64,000 bases of DNA from Brevibacillus antibioticus (GTDB lineage: Bacteria > Bacillota > Bacilli > Brevibacillales > Brevibacillaceae). Numbering within the stretch: the stretch's first letter is position 1; every line of letters begins with the position of its first letter. Of this stretch, positions 43,629 to 51,583 are shown piece by piece. The position numbers and the translations under genes were made by a program. A model generated the notes under the pieces. That model saw nothing but the letters and a program-made list of their open reading frames with translations. It ran no database searches and was not told the DNA's origin. The stretch covers positions 4,897,001 through 4,961,000 of the forward strand of contig NZ_SZNK01000001.1 in assembly GCF_005217615.1 (NCBI RefSeq). The letters are read 5' to 3'.

Positions 43629-46600
43629 CTACTCTACTGCCGCCTCCAACGTAACTTCTACCTTCACAGTCCTTGTAACCGACGCATCTTCCTTAGAAGT
43701 AATCGTCACATACAGGGTAACGGTTTCTTCACCTTCGGCAGGCAGCTCCTTCAAAATCCCCTCATCGTCGATAAACGCCGTATCAGAGCTCTTCGTCACC
43801 TGATAAGTCACATCATCGCTCTCTTCCGGCAGGGCAAGCACCGGCTGATCCAGCTCTGTAGTGTTCGCAACCTCAAACTCGAATTGCTCCTCGGCTCCTT
43901 CAACTACTTTTGACAAGACAGCGTTTTTATCAGATGCCTTAATCATGAAGGATTTCCAAGCCTCGTATTCGTTTACAATCTGCTCACCCTTCGGCTTGCT
44001 TTGGTCAACGCTGCGACCGACGAGCTTCAGCTTGTATTGGCCTGGATCGAGTTTTTTCGCTACTTGGGAACCATCGTAGTAAGTACCATCGAGATTAGAG
44101 AAAGTGATAGGGCCTGGCGCAATCAACGCGTAATTGTTGAACACGGATGCGAGAGTACCGACGTATTTATCGTCCAAGCTCCATGCTTCAACAGAGATCT
44201 GGTTTACGTCTTTGGCTTGCAGCTCGGCTTCGAGTGTGAACGAATCCTCATTGCCATCGCCATCAGGCGTGATTGTCGTATCGGACAGCTTCAGGTTGTC
44301 GAAACCGAAGTTGGTATCCTCACGTTTGTCTCCTACGTGCACAGCAAACGGCAGGCGCAGGTCAGGGGTGCCTTTCGCTTTCAGCAGTACTTCTCCTTCA
44401 TACACGCCGTCTTTTGCATCGGAGTCAACGGACAGGTTGAGCTCAAATGTGGTCGCGCTGCCTTTTTTAGCGGAGATGGAATCAACGGAGATTTCCACAT
44501 CAATGTCATCGACATCTGGCGTTTTGGAGCCTGGCTTGTACGGGTCTGTCGTGACGGACGGATGCATGATCACTTTTGCATCGTAAGAAACTTCGCTCTT
44601 GGACAGGTTTTTCAGCTGGAGCGTTTTCGTGACCGTATTGCTGCCAGCCTTCAGCAAGCCAAAGGAAACGTTATCTGCGTAATACGGAATGGTTTTCGGC
44701 TCAAAATCTTCGCCCAAAATGGTAAGCTGCTCTACCGTTGTCAGAATAGCAGGTGTTTTCGATGCGGCGTGGCCGTTTACGCGACCTGCACCTTGGGAGT
44801 ACACATCGTACAGTGTGCCGTCTGGGCTATACAGCGGTTTTGAAGTGTTCGCAAGCGCTGCCTTGATATCGGCAGGTGTCCAGTCTGGATGTGCCTGTTT
44901 CAACAGCAGGGCGAGACCGGAAACGTGCGGAGCCGCCATGCTTGTACCGTTTAGACGAGCGTATGCTTTGTCGTACTTGGCGTCAGGGATCAGCTTGCTC
45001 CAAGATGGATAGCTGGATAGAACCGCTACACCTGGCGCAGCCAGATTCGGCTTGATGCTGTAATCGTCGCCCATGATTGGACCGCGTGAGCTAAATCCGG
45101 CGATGCGGTCGCCCGGATCATTTGTGCTTGGATAGTTTCCTGAGAACGTAAACGTCAGTGTTTTCGCTTTTTCAGGGTCAGCCAGCAGCTCTTTTGCCAG
45201 TGTCCGACCTTCCAGACCCTTCATGTCAAAGGTAGGGATCGCTTCGATCTGGTCACCAAGGATCGTGCTGACATAGCCCTCGCGATCACGGATATCCAGG
45301 TCAGCTACGCCATCCCCGTCGACGTCGTTACCGTTAAAGACCACGATAGCGACAGCGCCAGCTTTTCGGGCGTTTTCGATTTTTTCCGTGAAGCCGAGAG
45401 AACCGCGGGAAACGAGAGCGACTTTGCCTTTTACATTTGCCTTTTCAAAATCGCTGCGAGAGCCAAGGTTGGCATAGACGACTGGCAGCGGTTTGGTTCC
45501 GATGATGGAGGAGAAGTTATCCTTTTTCACTTGCCATGCCATCACTGGGAATTCGTATTTGGTTCCGAAGGACGAGGTTGCTGAGCCGTCATATTGTACG
45601 GTAGGGGAGTCTACCGCTGCAACTGTGATCGGCAGCCTCGCACCAGAAGGTGAGCCAGCCGTGTAGAAATGTCTGCCGCGCTCTTTGTCGGCTGCATTTC
45701 CACTCGATACAACCGTGATCACACCAGACAGTACCGCGTTATTCACAGCGATGGCATCTGGGGAGTCAGAGTCCTTCTCCATAGCGGAGCCAAGTGACAA
45801 GTTAATGACATCCATGCCGTCTTTCACCGCTTTTTCGATACCGTCGATGACCTGAGCGGAGCTACCGCCGCCTCGGCCCAATACGCGGTAGACGTAGAGG
45901 TCTGCACCGTAGGCAACCCCTTTTACCTGCACGTCCGAGTTCTTGTTTTTGGCGCGTCCTACGATGGTGCCGGAGACGTGAGTTCCATGGCTGGAGCCTT
46001 CATATCCTTTTCCATCGCGGTCCTCTTCCACAGGGATTGGCGCTTGTTCATAAGGGTCCTTGTCATTGTCGAAGGAGTCATATCCGCCTTTATAAGCATC
46101 TTTGAGATCAGGGTGCTTGTAATCGACACCGGTATCGATGACGCCGACCTTCAGTCCTTTCCCTGTCAGACCGTCTTTCCACATATCGAGAACGCCAATT
46201 TGTTGGAGAGGGGCCTGATCCCATTTGGTAGACGATGCTTTCTCGCTAACAGCATCAATTTCGGGAAGCTCATAATACGTATTCTGATAAATGCGCTTTA
46301 CCTGTGGCAGTTCAGCCAGCTCTTCCAACTCGTCGGCTGACACCGTTACTTCCATCCCGTTGAATACATGCTCAAACTTGCGCTTTACCTTCAGTTTGAC
46401 CTTGTTGTCTTTTGCCTCATCGAGGAAGGAAGCTTGCTCATCCTCTACTTTTGCTTGCAACGATCTAACGGAAGATTCAGAACCTTCGCTGTGTTTCGCG
46501 GTGATCGAAGGTTCACTTTGCAGCTCAATAATGACACTGACATTTTTGCTGGAACTGGTGTTCAGCAGGGGGGAGATTTTCGAGATTTCGGAGCCAAGCT

Positions 46601-46742
46601 CTACTTCCGCGTTGGTATACTCGTTTACTTTCTCCCAATCCTGTTCGCTTAACTCCACCGCTGCCAATGCATTGTAAGGAAGGCCACTCAGCATGAGTGA
46701 TGCTGCAAGCGTAAGAGAAGCGAGAGTACGCATCTTCTTCAT
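43629..46742 (-). CDS. Extracellular subtilisin-like serine protease (S8, Vpr-like)
   Basis: 1037 residues. Signal peptide at 1-28 (MKKMRTLASL...NALAA). An inhibitor I9 propeptide follows (about 65-160). The catalytic S8 domain has Asp203 in GVIDTGVDYKHPDL, His252 in SSHGTHVSG, and Ser near 600 in LNGTSMAAPHVSG; a PA domain is inserted between His and Ser (GKVALVSRGSLGFTEKIENARKAGAVAIVVFNG). C-terminal Fn3-like and immunoglobulin-like modules complete it. It is longer than Vpr of B. subtilis by about 230 residues, owing to the C-terminal modules. Secreted, probably processed; feeds on external protein. Confidence 0.95.
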   Translation of the reverse strand: MKKMRTLASLTLAASLMLSGLPYNALAAVELSEQDWEKVNEYTNAEVELGSEISKISPLLNTSSSKNVSVIIELQSEPSITAKHSEGSESSVRSLQAKVEDEQASFLDEAKDNKVKLKVKRKFEHVFNGMEVTVSADELEELAELPQVKRIYQNTYYELPEIDAVSEKASSTKWDQAPLQQIGVLDMWKDGLTGKGLKVGVIDTGVDYKHPDLKDAYKGGYDSFDNDKDPYEQAPIPVEEDRDGKGYEGSSHGTHVSGTIVGRAKNKNSDVQVKGVAYGADLYVYRVLGRGGGSSAQVIDGIEKAVKDGMDVINLSLGSAMEKDSDSPDAIAVNNAVLSGVITVVSSGNAADKERGRHFYTAGSPSGARLPITVAAVDSPTVQYDGSATSSFGTKYEFPVMAWQVKKDNFSSIIGTKPLPVVYANLGSRSDFEKANVKGKVALVSRGSLGFTEKIENARKAGAVAIVVFNGNDVDGDGVADLDIRDREGYVSTILGDQIEAIPTFDMKGLEGRTLAKELLADPEKAKTLTFTFSGNYPSTNDPGDRIAGFSSRGPIMGDDYSIKPNLAAPGVAVLSSYPSWSKLIPDAKYDKAYARLNGTSMAAPHVSGLALLLKQAHPDWTPADIKAALANTSKPLYSPDGTLYDVYSQGAGRVNGHAASKTPAILTTVEQLTILGEDFEPKTIPYYADNVSFGLLKAGSNTVTKTLQLKNLSKSEVSYDAKVIMHPSVTTDPYKPGSKTPDVDDIDVEISVDSISAKKGSATTFELNLSVDSDAKDGVYEGEVLLKAKGTPDLRLPFAVHVGDKREDTNFGFDNLKLSDTTITPDGDGNEDSFTLEAELQAKDVNQISVEAWSLDDKYVGTLASVFNNYALIAPGPITFSNLDGTYYDGSQVAKKLDPGQYKLKLVGRSVDQSKPKGEQIVNEYEAWKSFMIKASDKNAVLSKVVEGAEEQFEFEVANTTELDQPVLALPEESDDVTYQVTKSSDTAFIDDEGILKELPAEGEETVTLYVTITSKEDASVTRTVKVEVTLEAAVE

Positions 46743-46973
46743 CGGTCCACTCTCCTTAAAAAATTATGTATAAGACGATTTGCATAAGTATTTCTCTTCT
46801 CGTAAAATTACTCCTTTTATTGGACAAAAACTATTTATCGAGCAAATTCGACAAAAATAGGCGTAATTGACTGTATTTTCAAACAAATAAGGGTAAAAAA
46901 GTAGTATTTTGTTGTTTTTTGTCAAATTTTTCTCTATATTTTTCATAAGACATAGGCTAGGAGAGGATAATCG

Positions 46974-48053
46974 ATGATCATGTTGAAGGGTATCGGGAGG
47001 TTCGAAGAGCTGCCAGAAATCGCGATGCATATTTATCAAGGCAATGTTCCGGCTTTGCAAGATGCGATTGCCGCAGGCTGGGATATAGAAGAGGGCTTTG
47101 TGCTTAGCGAATATACGAAGATAAGCCCGTTGGATCTGGCGCTTGTTTCGGAGAAGCTAGAAGTTGTTAAGCTGCTGGTAGAGCAAGGCGTCAATTTGAA
47201 TGTCAAAAATAATCCAGCTTTTTTGATGGCCGTACGTTATTGCAAGGAGGAAATCGTTCGTTATGTTGCAGCGCAAGGCGCCAAGCTGGACATGCTCAAT
47301 CAGGTGCGCTCAGGCGCTTATTTGCAGGCTTACTACGGCAACAAAAAGAACATCCCACTCATTCAAGAGCTGGGACTGGATATAAGACTGCATGGCGGCG
47401 ATGTATTGCGTAAAGCCGTGTCGGATCATGACCTTACGACCACGGCCTACTTGCTCGATCATGGCGTGGACATCAATTACAACAAACCAGATATGGTGTA
47501 TCCGTATCAAGCGACCCCATTAACAGTTGCCACGCGCTTGGGGAATGTCGCCATGGTCAAGTATTTGGTTGAACGCGGTGCGGACGTTATGGTAGCGGAA
47601 AAGGGTGGAGAGCGCCCTTATACCATCGCGGTCAGCAGTAAAGATACTGAGTTGGCTGCGTATTTGAAATCGCTGGAACCTGCCGAGTTGCATGATGTGG
47701 AGAACAGAAAGCACGAGCTGCAAAAATATAAACTGACCGAAGAGGTGATTGGCTTCCTTACTGGAGAGGAGCTGCGTCTTGAGTTGGTCGAAAATGAGTA
47801 TGATATCGGCTACATCGACTTTTTCACATTGACCGATACAATTGAGCTGAAGGTCGGTCGGCAAAAGCTACTGCGTTTGTCTGCCGAAATCGACAACTAC
47901 TCCCATCTGCATCTTGTGTGGAATCCGAAGAAAAAAGGTAGCATAGGCTTGTATGATGAGGAGCATAAGGAGTATGCGGATTTGTGCAGCTTTACAGAAC
48001 TTATCGCGCATGCTGATGTGTACTTGATCAAGTTTATGGAGGGTGAGTTGTAA
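46974..48053 (+). CDS. Ankyrin repeat protein
   Basis: 359 residues. Ankyrin units are visible from about 10 to 235: KISPLDLALVSEKLEVVKLLVEQGVNLNV, LTTTAYLLDHGVDINYN, TPLTVATRLGNVAMVKYLVERGADVMV and PYTIAVSSKDTELAAYLKSL. The last 120 residues are not ankyrin and have a beta-rich pattern of unknown family. No signal peptide. Ankyrin proteins bind other proteins; this one has no clear partner in the window. AGGAGAGG lies 7 nt before the ATG. Confidence 0.88.
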   Translation: MIMLKGIGRFEELPEIAMHIYQGNVPALQDAIAAGWDIEEGFVLSEYTKISPLDLALVSEKLEVVKLLVEQGVNLNVKNNPAFLMAVRYCKEEIVRYVAAQGAKLDMLNQVRSGAYLQAYYGNKKNIPLIQELGLDIRLHGGDVLRKAVSDHDLTTTAYLLDHGVDINYNKPDMVYPYQATPLTVATRLGNVAMVKYLVERGADVMVAEKGGERPYTIAVSSKDTELAAYLKSLEPAELHDVENRKHELQKYKLTEEVIGFLTGEELRLELVENEYDIGYIDFFTLTDTIELKVGRQKLLRLSAEIDNYSHLHLVWNPKKKGSIGLYDEEHKEYADLCSFTELIAHADVYLIKFMEGEL

Positions 48054-48059
48054 AAGAAG

Positions 48060-48118
48060 AACCAATAAACAGCAATCAGACAAGCCAGATGGCAGTATCC
48101 GATTGCTGTTGGTTATTT
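48060..48118. terminator. shared terminator between ankyrin and M56 genes
   Basis: CAGCAATC/GATTGCTG with outer AACCAA/TTGGTT pairing. It lies between the two convergent genes; the T-runs are short. Confidence 0.6.
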
Positions 48119-48148
48119 GCGAGAAGTAGCGGGAGCTGCAAACGAAAG

Positions 48149-49576
48149 TTACCGCTTGTTCTCCCCGGGTTCCGTTGCACTTTTGACTGCCGGGTCGATT
48201 ACGGGACTGTCCGTTATCACTGCGGGAGCTGGAGCAGGAGCAGGTTTAACAACGCCGGGAACAGAAGGTTTGCTTTTTGAATCGACTACGGGACTGCCCG
48301 TTATCTCTGCGGGAGCTGGAGCAGGTATAACAACGCCCGGACTAGAAGAGGTGCTTTTTGGGGCAGCTACGGGACTGCCCGTGTTCTGTTCGGGTGCCGG
48401 CTCGGGTTCTAAAGTAGGCGAGGCTTCGGAAGTTGAGGATTTACGTTCCGCAGAAGCGGGTTCCAAAGCGGTTCCCTCCCTATCCTCTTCCGGGTTATTT
48501 GCGGAAGCTACGGGATCCGCTTGAGAAGCCACCGGTTTGTTCTCTTCGTGTATCGCTATATTTCCGGATGCCGGAATGGACCTTGTTGAGTCTGGCGTTG
48601 TGGTTTCGGATTTTGTTGGGCTTAGTTTTAACATAACGCCCGTACCTATCGTAGCCAAAACGATAACCATCAAAAGCGAAATGCCCCATTTCTTGCTTCT
48701 TGTATCCATGATGGAAATCACCCTTTTCTTTAAGTCTAGTCTGCTGTCGGAGAAGCTGGTGGAGAGTAAGCTTTGTTCCCGGGATTGCTTCTTTATCAGG
48801 CCAATAATGGCCTCTACATACTGCTGGCGATTGCTCATATCGGAATGCTTGATGACTTCCTCGTCACAAGAGAGCTCGCATTGAAGCGCAATTTCCCGGG
48901 CCATTCGATAGACAAACGGATTAAACCAATGAAGGGCGGCGGCAATAAGCACAAGTGTTTTGTAGCCCAAATCCCCGCGTTTTAAGTGAATCAGCTCATG
49001 CTTCAGGATGAACAGAAGCTCATTGGACGAGATATTTTCAGACGGAAGCAAGATGATAGGACGGACAAAGCCGACTAGCATCGGGCTGGCAATACCCGGA
49101 TAGACCCGCAAATCCACTTTTCGGGTTATGTTCATGTTCGCTTGAACATCCTGCAACAGTCGTAGCGCTTGTTGGTCCGAGCATTCCATGCCCCAACGCT
49201 TCATCATGTGCAGAAAATGTTTGTGCCGTATGGCGTGGTAAGACAAGAACACGATAACTCCGCCAATCCAGAATCCTCCAGCCAGTACATACCAAGGTAT
49301 TGCCGCCACAGTTGCTGCTGAAGGAGTAATCCCCTGGTCAAGGGAGGTGTGGCCGACATTCTCCAGCACAGGGAGCAGTATTTCCAAGGAAACAACAGAC
49401 GTGGGGAATTGGAAGCGAAACGGAATAATCAGACCGATGACAATGATCAGCCATGCATAGTAGCGCCCCTTGGCCGTAAATTGGTTCTGCAAGAAGGGGG
49501 TAGCGGCCATATAGAGGAGACCGATTACCGACATGGCGATTGAGCATTCCAGCAATGCTATCAGAAAGGTTTGCAT
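48149..49576 (-). CDS. M56 family metallopeptidase sensor (BlaR1-like, without penicillin-binding domain)
   Basis: 475 residues. Four membrane helices (about 5-25, 38-52, 93-112 and 298-315) frame a zinc protease domain with HELIHLKRGD (His, Glu, His) and a downstream ELSCDEEV glutamate. This is the BlaR1/MecR1 protease part. In place of the penicillin-binding sensor, the 150-residue extracellular tail is Ser/Pro/Ala-rich and carries imperfect tandem repeats (ITGSPVV...PGVVKPAPAPA). The stop of the BlaI gene precedes it by 3 nt, so the pair is an operon. On a signal it should cleave the repressor. The signal is unknown. Confidence 0.9.
   Translation of the reverse strand: MQTFLIALLECSIAMSVIGLLYMAATPFLQNQFTAKGRYYAWLIIVIGLIIPFRFQFPTSVVSLEILLPVLENVGHTSLDQGITPSAATVAAIPWYVLAGGFWIGGVIVFLSYHAIRHKHFLHMMKRWGMECSDQQALRLLQDVQANMNITRKVDLRVYPGIASPMLVGFVRPIILLPSENISSNELLFILKHELIHLKRGDLGYKTLVLIAAALHWFNPFVYRMAREIALQCELSCDEEVIKHSDMSNRQQYVEAIIGLIKKQSREQSLLSTSFSDSRLDLKKRVISIMDTRSKKWGISLLMVIVLATIGTGVMLKLSPTKSETTTPDSTRSIPASGNIAIHEENKPVASQADPVASANNPEEDREGTALEPASAERKSSTSEASPTLEPEPAPEQNTGSPVAAPKSTSSSPGVVIPAPAPAEITGSPVVDSKSKPSVPGVVKPAPAPAPAVITDSPVIDPAVKSATEPGENKR
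48201..48400 (-). repeat. Tandem repeats encoding the tail of the M56 protein
   Basis: Three copies of an 81-87 bp unit begin at 48201, 48288 and 48369 with ACGGGACTG(T/C)CCGT. The first two continue nearly identically as TTATCxCTGCGGGAGCTGG. Confidence 0.85.
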
Positions 49577-49579
49577 CGG

Positions 49580-49957
49580 TTATTCCCTTTGCTCCTTGGC
49601 CCATTTCAGCAGATCATCCAGTTCTTTTTCGCTGGGTTGTTTGCCGTTGTACAGTGTATGGACGAAGCTCAAAAAAGAATTCTCATGATATTGCTTCATA
49701 AAATGCTCCGTTTCTAAAGCAAGGTACTCCTCTTTTCCTACAAGCGGAAAATATGTGCGTTCTTTTCCATCCTTCTCTGTATGCAAAAAGCCTCGTTCCA
49801 CCAAACGCAGCATAAGGGAAATCACTGTAGGAGCTTTCCATTGGCGTTCTTTTCCGAGTTGCTCCATCACCGTTGCAGTCGTAATGGGTGGCTCGTTTCC
49901 CCAGACTACCTTCATGATTTCAAATTCGGCATCAGGTAGCTTCTTCCCATTTTTCAT
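49580..49957 (-). CDS. BlaI/MecI/CopY family repressor
   Basis: 125 residues. Winged helix: LPDAEFEIMKVVWGNEPPITTATVMEQL, then WKAPTVISLMLRLVERGFLHTEKDGKERTYFPLV. The C-terminal dimerisation helices include SFVHTLYNGKQPSEKELDDLLKW. In the family the partner M56 protease cleaves the repressor after sensing a signal. The ATG at 49957 is best spaced from AAGGAG; the GTG three codons upstream is less so. It represses its own operon through the sites listed separately. Confidence 0.92.
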   Translation of the reverse strand: MKNGKKLPDAEFEIMKVVWGNEPPITTATVMEQLGKERQWKAPTVISLMLRLVERGFLHTEKDGKERTYFPLVGKEEYLALETEHFMKQYHENSFLSFVHTLYNGKQPSEKELDDLLKWAKEQRE

Positions 49958-49975
49958 TACTCTCACTCCTTTTTT

Positions 49976-50023
49976 GACAGTTGTCTTATTTGTATTTTAC
50001 AATTGCCAAAAATCAGATGTCAA
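49976..50023 (-). promoter_or_regulatory. Promoter and operator of the BlaI-M56 operon
   Basis: On the minus strand a -35 TTGACA (50018-50023) and -10 TAAAAT (49994-49999) are spaced by 18 bp. A dyad GACAGTTGTC (49976-49985) sits downstream at the start of transcription. ACAATTG occurs twice nearby (about 50000 and 50034), as extra half-sites. Confidence 0.7.
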
Positions 50024-50079
50024 CCTATTTTTTACAATTGACTAAAACGAAGGTCTATAGGTCATTTTAATAAAAGTTT

Positions 50080-50107
50080 GTGACCTTTTCTCTTGGTGTC
50101 ACGACTT
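50080..50107 (+). promoter_or_regulatory. ECF sigma promoter of the first secreted PepSY-like gene
   Basis: GTGACC (50080-50085), 16-bp spacer starting TTTT, then CGACTT (50102-50107). It matches the promoters at 53193 and 56648. The start codon follows 40 bp later. Confidence 0.75.
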
Positions 50108-50146
50108 ATCAATTGGGAAATGTCGGAACGGAAGTGAGGAAATTAC

Positions 50147-51289
50147 ATGAAAAAAATGAATTCAATCTTGGCCTTGTTGATTGCAGCACCCTTGTTATGT
50201 AGCACAACGGTTTGGGCAAAAGACAAGAATGAGGTCAAGCTCCCTACGCTCGTGAATGAAACGTATGAAGAAGTCTTGGTATCGGTTCCTCAATTAAAAC
50301 AGTACAAACTGACTTCCGTTGAACAGGAAGACGATCGTTTCGAGCTGATTTTGCAGGGAGAAGAAAAAGGGCAGCATCGGTCTGCCACGATCAAAATCGA
50401 TGAAAAGTCAGGGGATTTGGTCTTATTCACTCATATTTCCTCGGTAGAGCAATCACAAAAACAACCATCAGATGAAATCGCCAAAGAAAGAGCCACAAAG
50501 TTCTTGAAAGAAATATGGGATGAGAAGTTTCACCGATACCAATTTACAGATGTCAAGCCTGCCAACATCAATTTTTATTATGTGGTTGAAAAGGGAGAGG
50601 ACGTAATAGAGGAAATAGATGTACAGCGGGGTGGGAAGCGAGTCGTGTTCACTTCCCCAAATGATGGAGAGCCCATTCTTTCCGTGCTGGTTGAAGCTAG
50701 CGGAGAAATCTACAGTGTAGAAGAAGGAGAGATTTTCAACGTATCCAAGCTGGATGAGAAAGTGAAACAAACTGCCCAACGGTTATTGGAGGCTGTTCCT
50801 GAAATGAAGGAAGAAACGTATCATATAAGCAGGTCTGATAATCGTAACTCGAAGTGGTTTAAGGGGCCACATATGAGCTTAGAGAGAGATGTGATCCGTT
50901 ATGTTTCGGAAAGTAGTAATAAGGTTAAGCTCATTTTTATTAACAACAGAACAGGGGAATTGACTGGCTTTTCTCTTCTAAAAGAGAGAGAAAAATCGAA
51001 TAACCCCATTACGAAAGAGGCTGCAAAAGAAAAGGCAGCTCACTTTATTCAACAGGTTATGAAGGATAGTGACAAATATAAATTCGTGGGATCTAGGGAA
51101 AGGGTTTTGGGAGATGGTTATGTGGAGATAGAAGTCGGATTTACAACGCCATTGCCAGAGTACATCAACTTTGTAAAGCATCTTAAAATTTCTGTCGATC
51201 AAGATGGGAAAATAGCAGGGGCTACGACGGGAGTGGAAGAAGCAAATTCTGATTTCCAAGAATACCATGATGAAGGTGGCCCCCGATAA
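50147..51289 (+). CDS. Secreted YcdB/PepSY-like protein, ECF regulon
   Basis: 380 residues with a signal peptide (MKKMNSILALLIAAPLLCSTTVWA) and no further membrane helix. Two halves each have the YcdB/PepSY pattern: a strand-rich segment then SDEIAKERATKFLKEIW and ITKEAAKEKAAHFIQQVM, helices followed by beta hairpins such as GDLVLFTHISS. PepSY-like modules inhibit proteases or bind partners outside the cell. It is 40 bp behind an ECF promoter like that of the sigma gene at 56.6 kb, and is closely related to the protein at 53270. A terminator overlaps its stop. Confidence 0.85.
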   Translation: MKKMNSILALLIAAPLLCSTTVWAKDKNEVKLPTLVNETYEEVLVSVPQLKQYKLTSVEQEDDRFELILQGEEKGQHRSATIKIDEKSGDLVLFTHISSVEQSQKQPSDEIAKERATKFLKEIWDEKFHRYQFTDVKPANINFYYVVEKGEDVIEEIDVQRGGKRVVFTSPNDGEPILSVLVEASGEIYSVEEGEIFNVSKLDEKVKQTAQRLLEAVPEMKEETYHISRSDNRNSKWFKGPHMSLERDVIRYVSESSNKVKLIFINNRTGELTGFSLLKEREKSNNPITKEAAKEKAAHFIQQVMKDSDKYKFVGSRERVLGDGYVEIEVGFTTPLPEYINFVKHLKISVDQDGKIAGATTGVEEANSDFQEYHDEGGPR

Positions 51290-51308
51290 TTTGGGGGCTT
51301 TTGTCTTT
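51279..51308 (+). terminator. terminator of the first PepSY-like gene
   Basis: GCCCCC (51279-51284) pairs with GGGGGC (51293-51298), then TTTTGTCTTTTT. The stop codon lies in the loop. Confidence 0.88.
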
Positions 51309-51377
51309 TTGTATTGACAGTAAAATTTACCCAATGGTAAGATCGTGAGCAAGAAACGAAAGGAGGAGGATTCGAAC

Positions 51378-51494
51378 ATGTTCGCATACGTAATCAAGCC
51401 TGAAACAAACAATGTAGCGATAAAATCCAACTCCATAGGTATGCCTTTTGCGCAATTGCGCTGTTTAAGGGTGAGCCAACTCCGTTTCCCATAG
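51378..51494 (+). CDS. Short upstream ORF in the rtcB leader
   Basis: 38 codons starting ATG at 51378 with an excellent AAAGGAGGAGG site 8 nt before. It encodes MFAYVIKPETNNVAIKSNSI followed by 18 more residues, of no known family. A 12-bp palindrome GCGCAATTGCGC (51450-51461) lies inside. It could be a leader peptide for rtcB, 90 bp further down, or a real small protein. The strong ribosome site is the main support. Confidence 0.5.
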   Translation: MFAYVIKPETNNVAIKSNSIGMPFAQLRCLRVSQLRFP

Positions 51495-51583
51495 ACTGCG
51501 GATAACGCCCTTGTGATAACCCAATAGCTCCAAGCGTAAAGGCTGCGATACCATGCTGCATTTTTTCATCCAGGAAGGAAGAA

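Noticed and set aside
43861-46677. Several long frames antisense to the S8 protease
   Set aside because: They are shadows of a strongly coding gene and have no ribosome sites.
51361-51385. Possible tRNA on the minus strand (GTTCGAATCC T-loop match)
   Set aside because: The flanking bases do not form a T-stem or acceptor stem; no anticodon arm is found.
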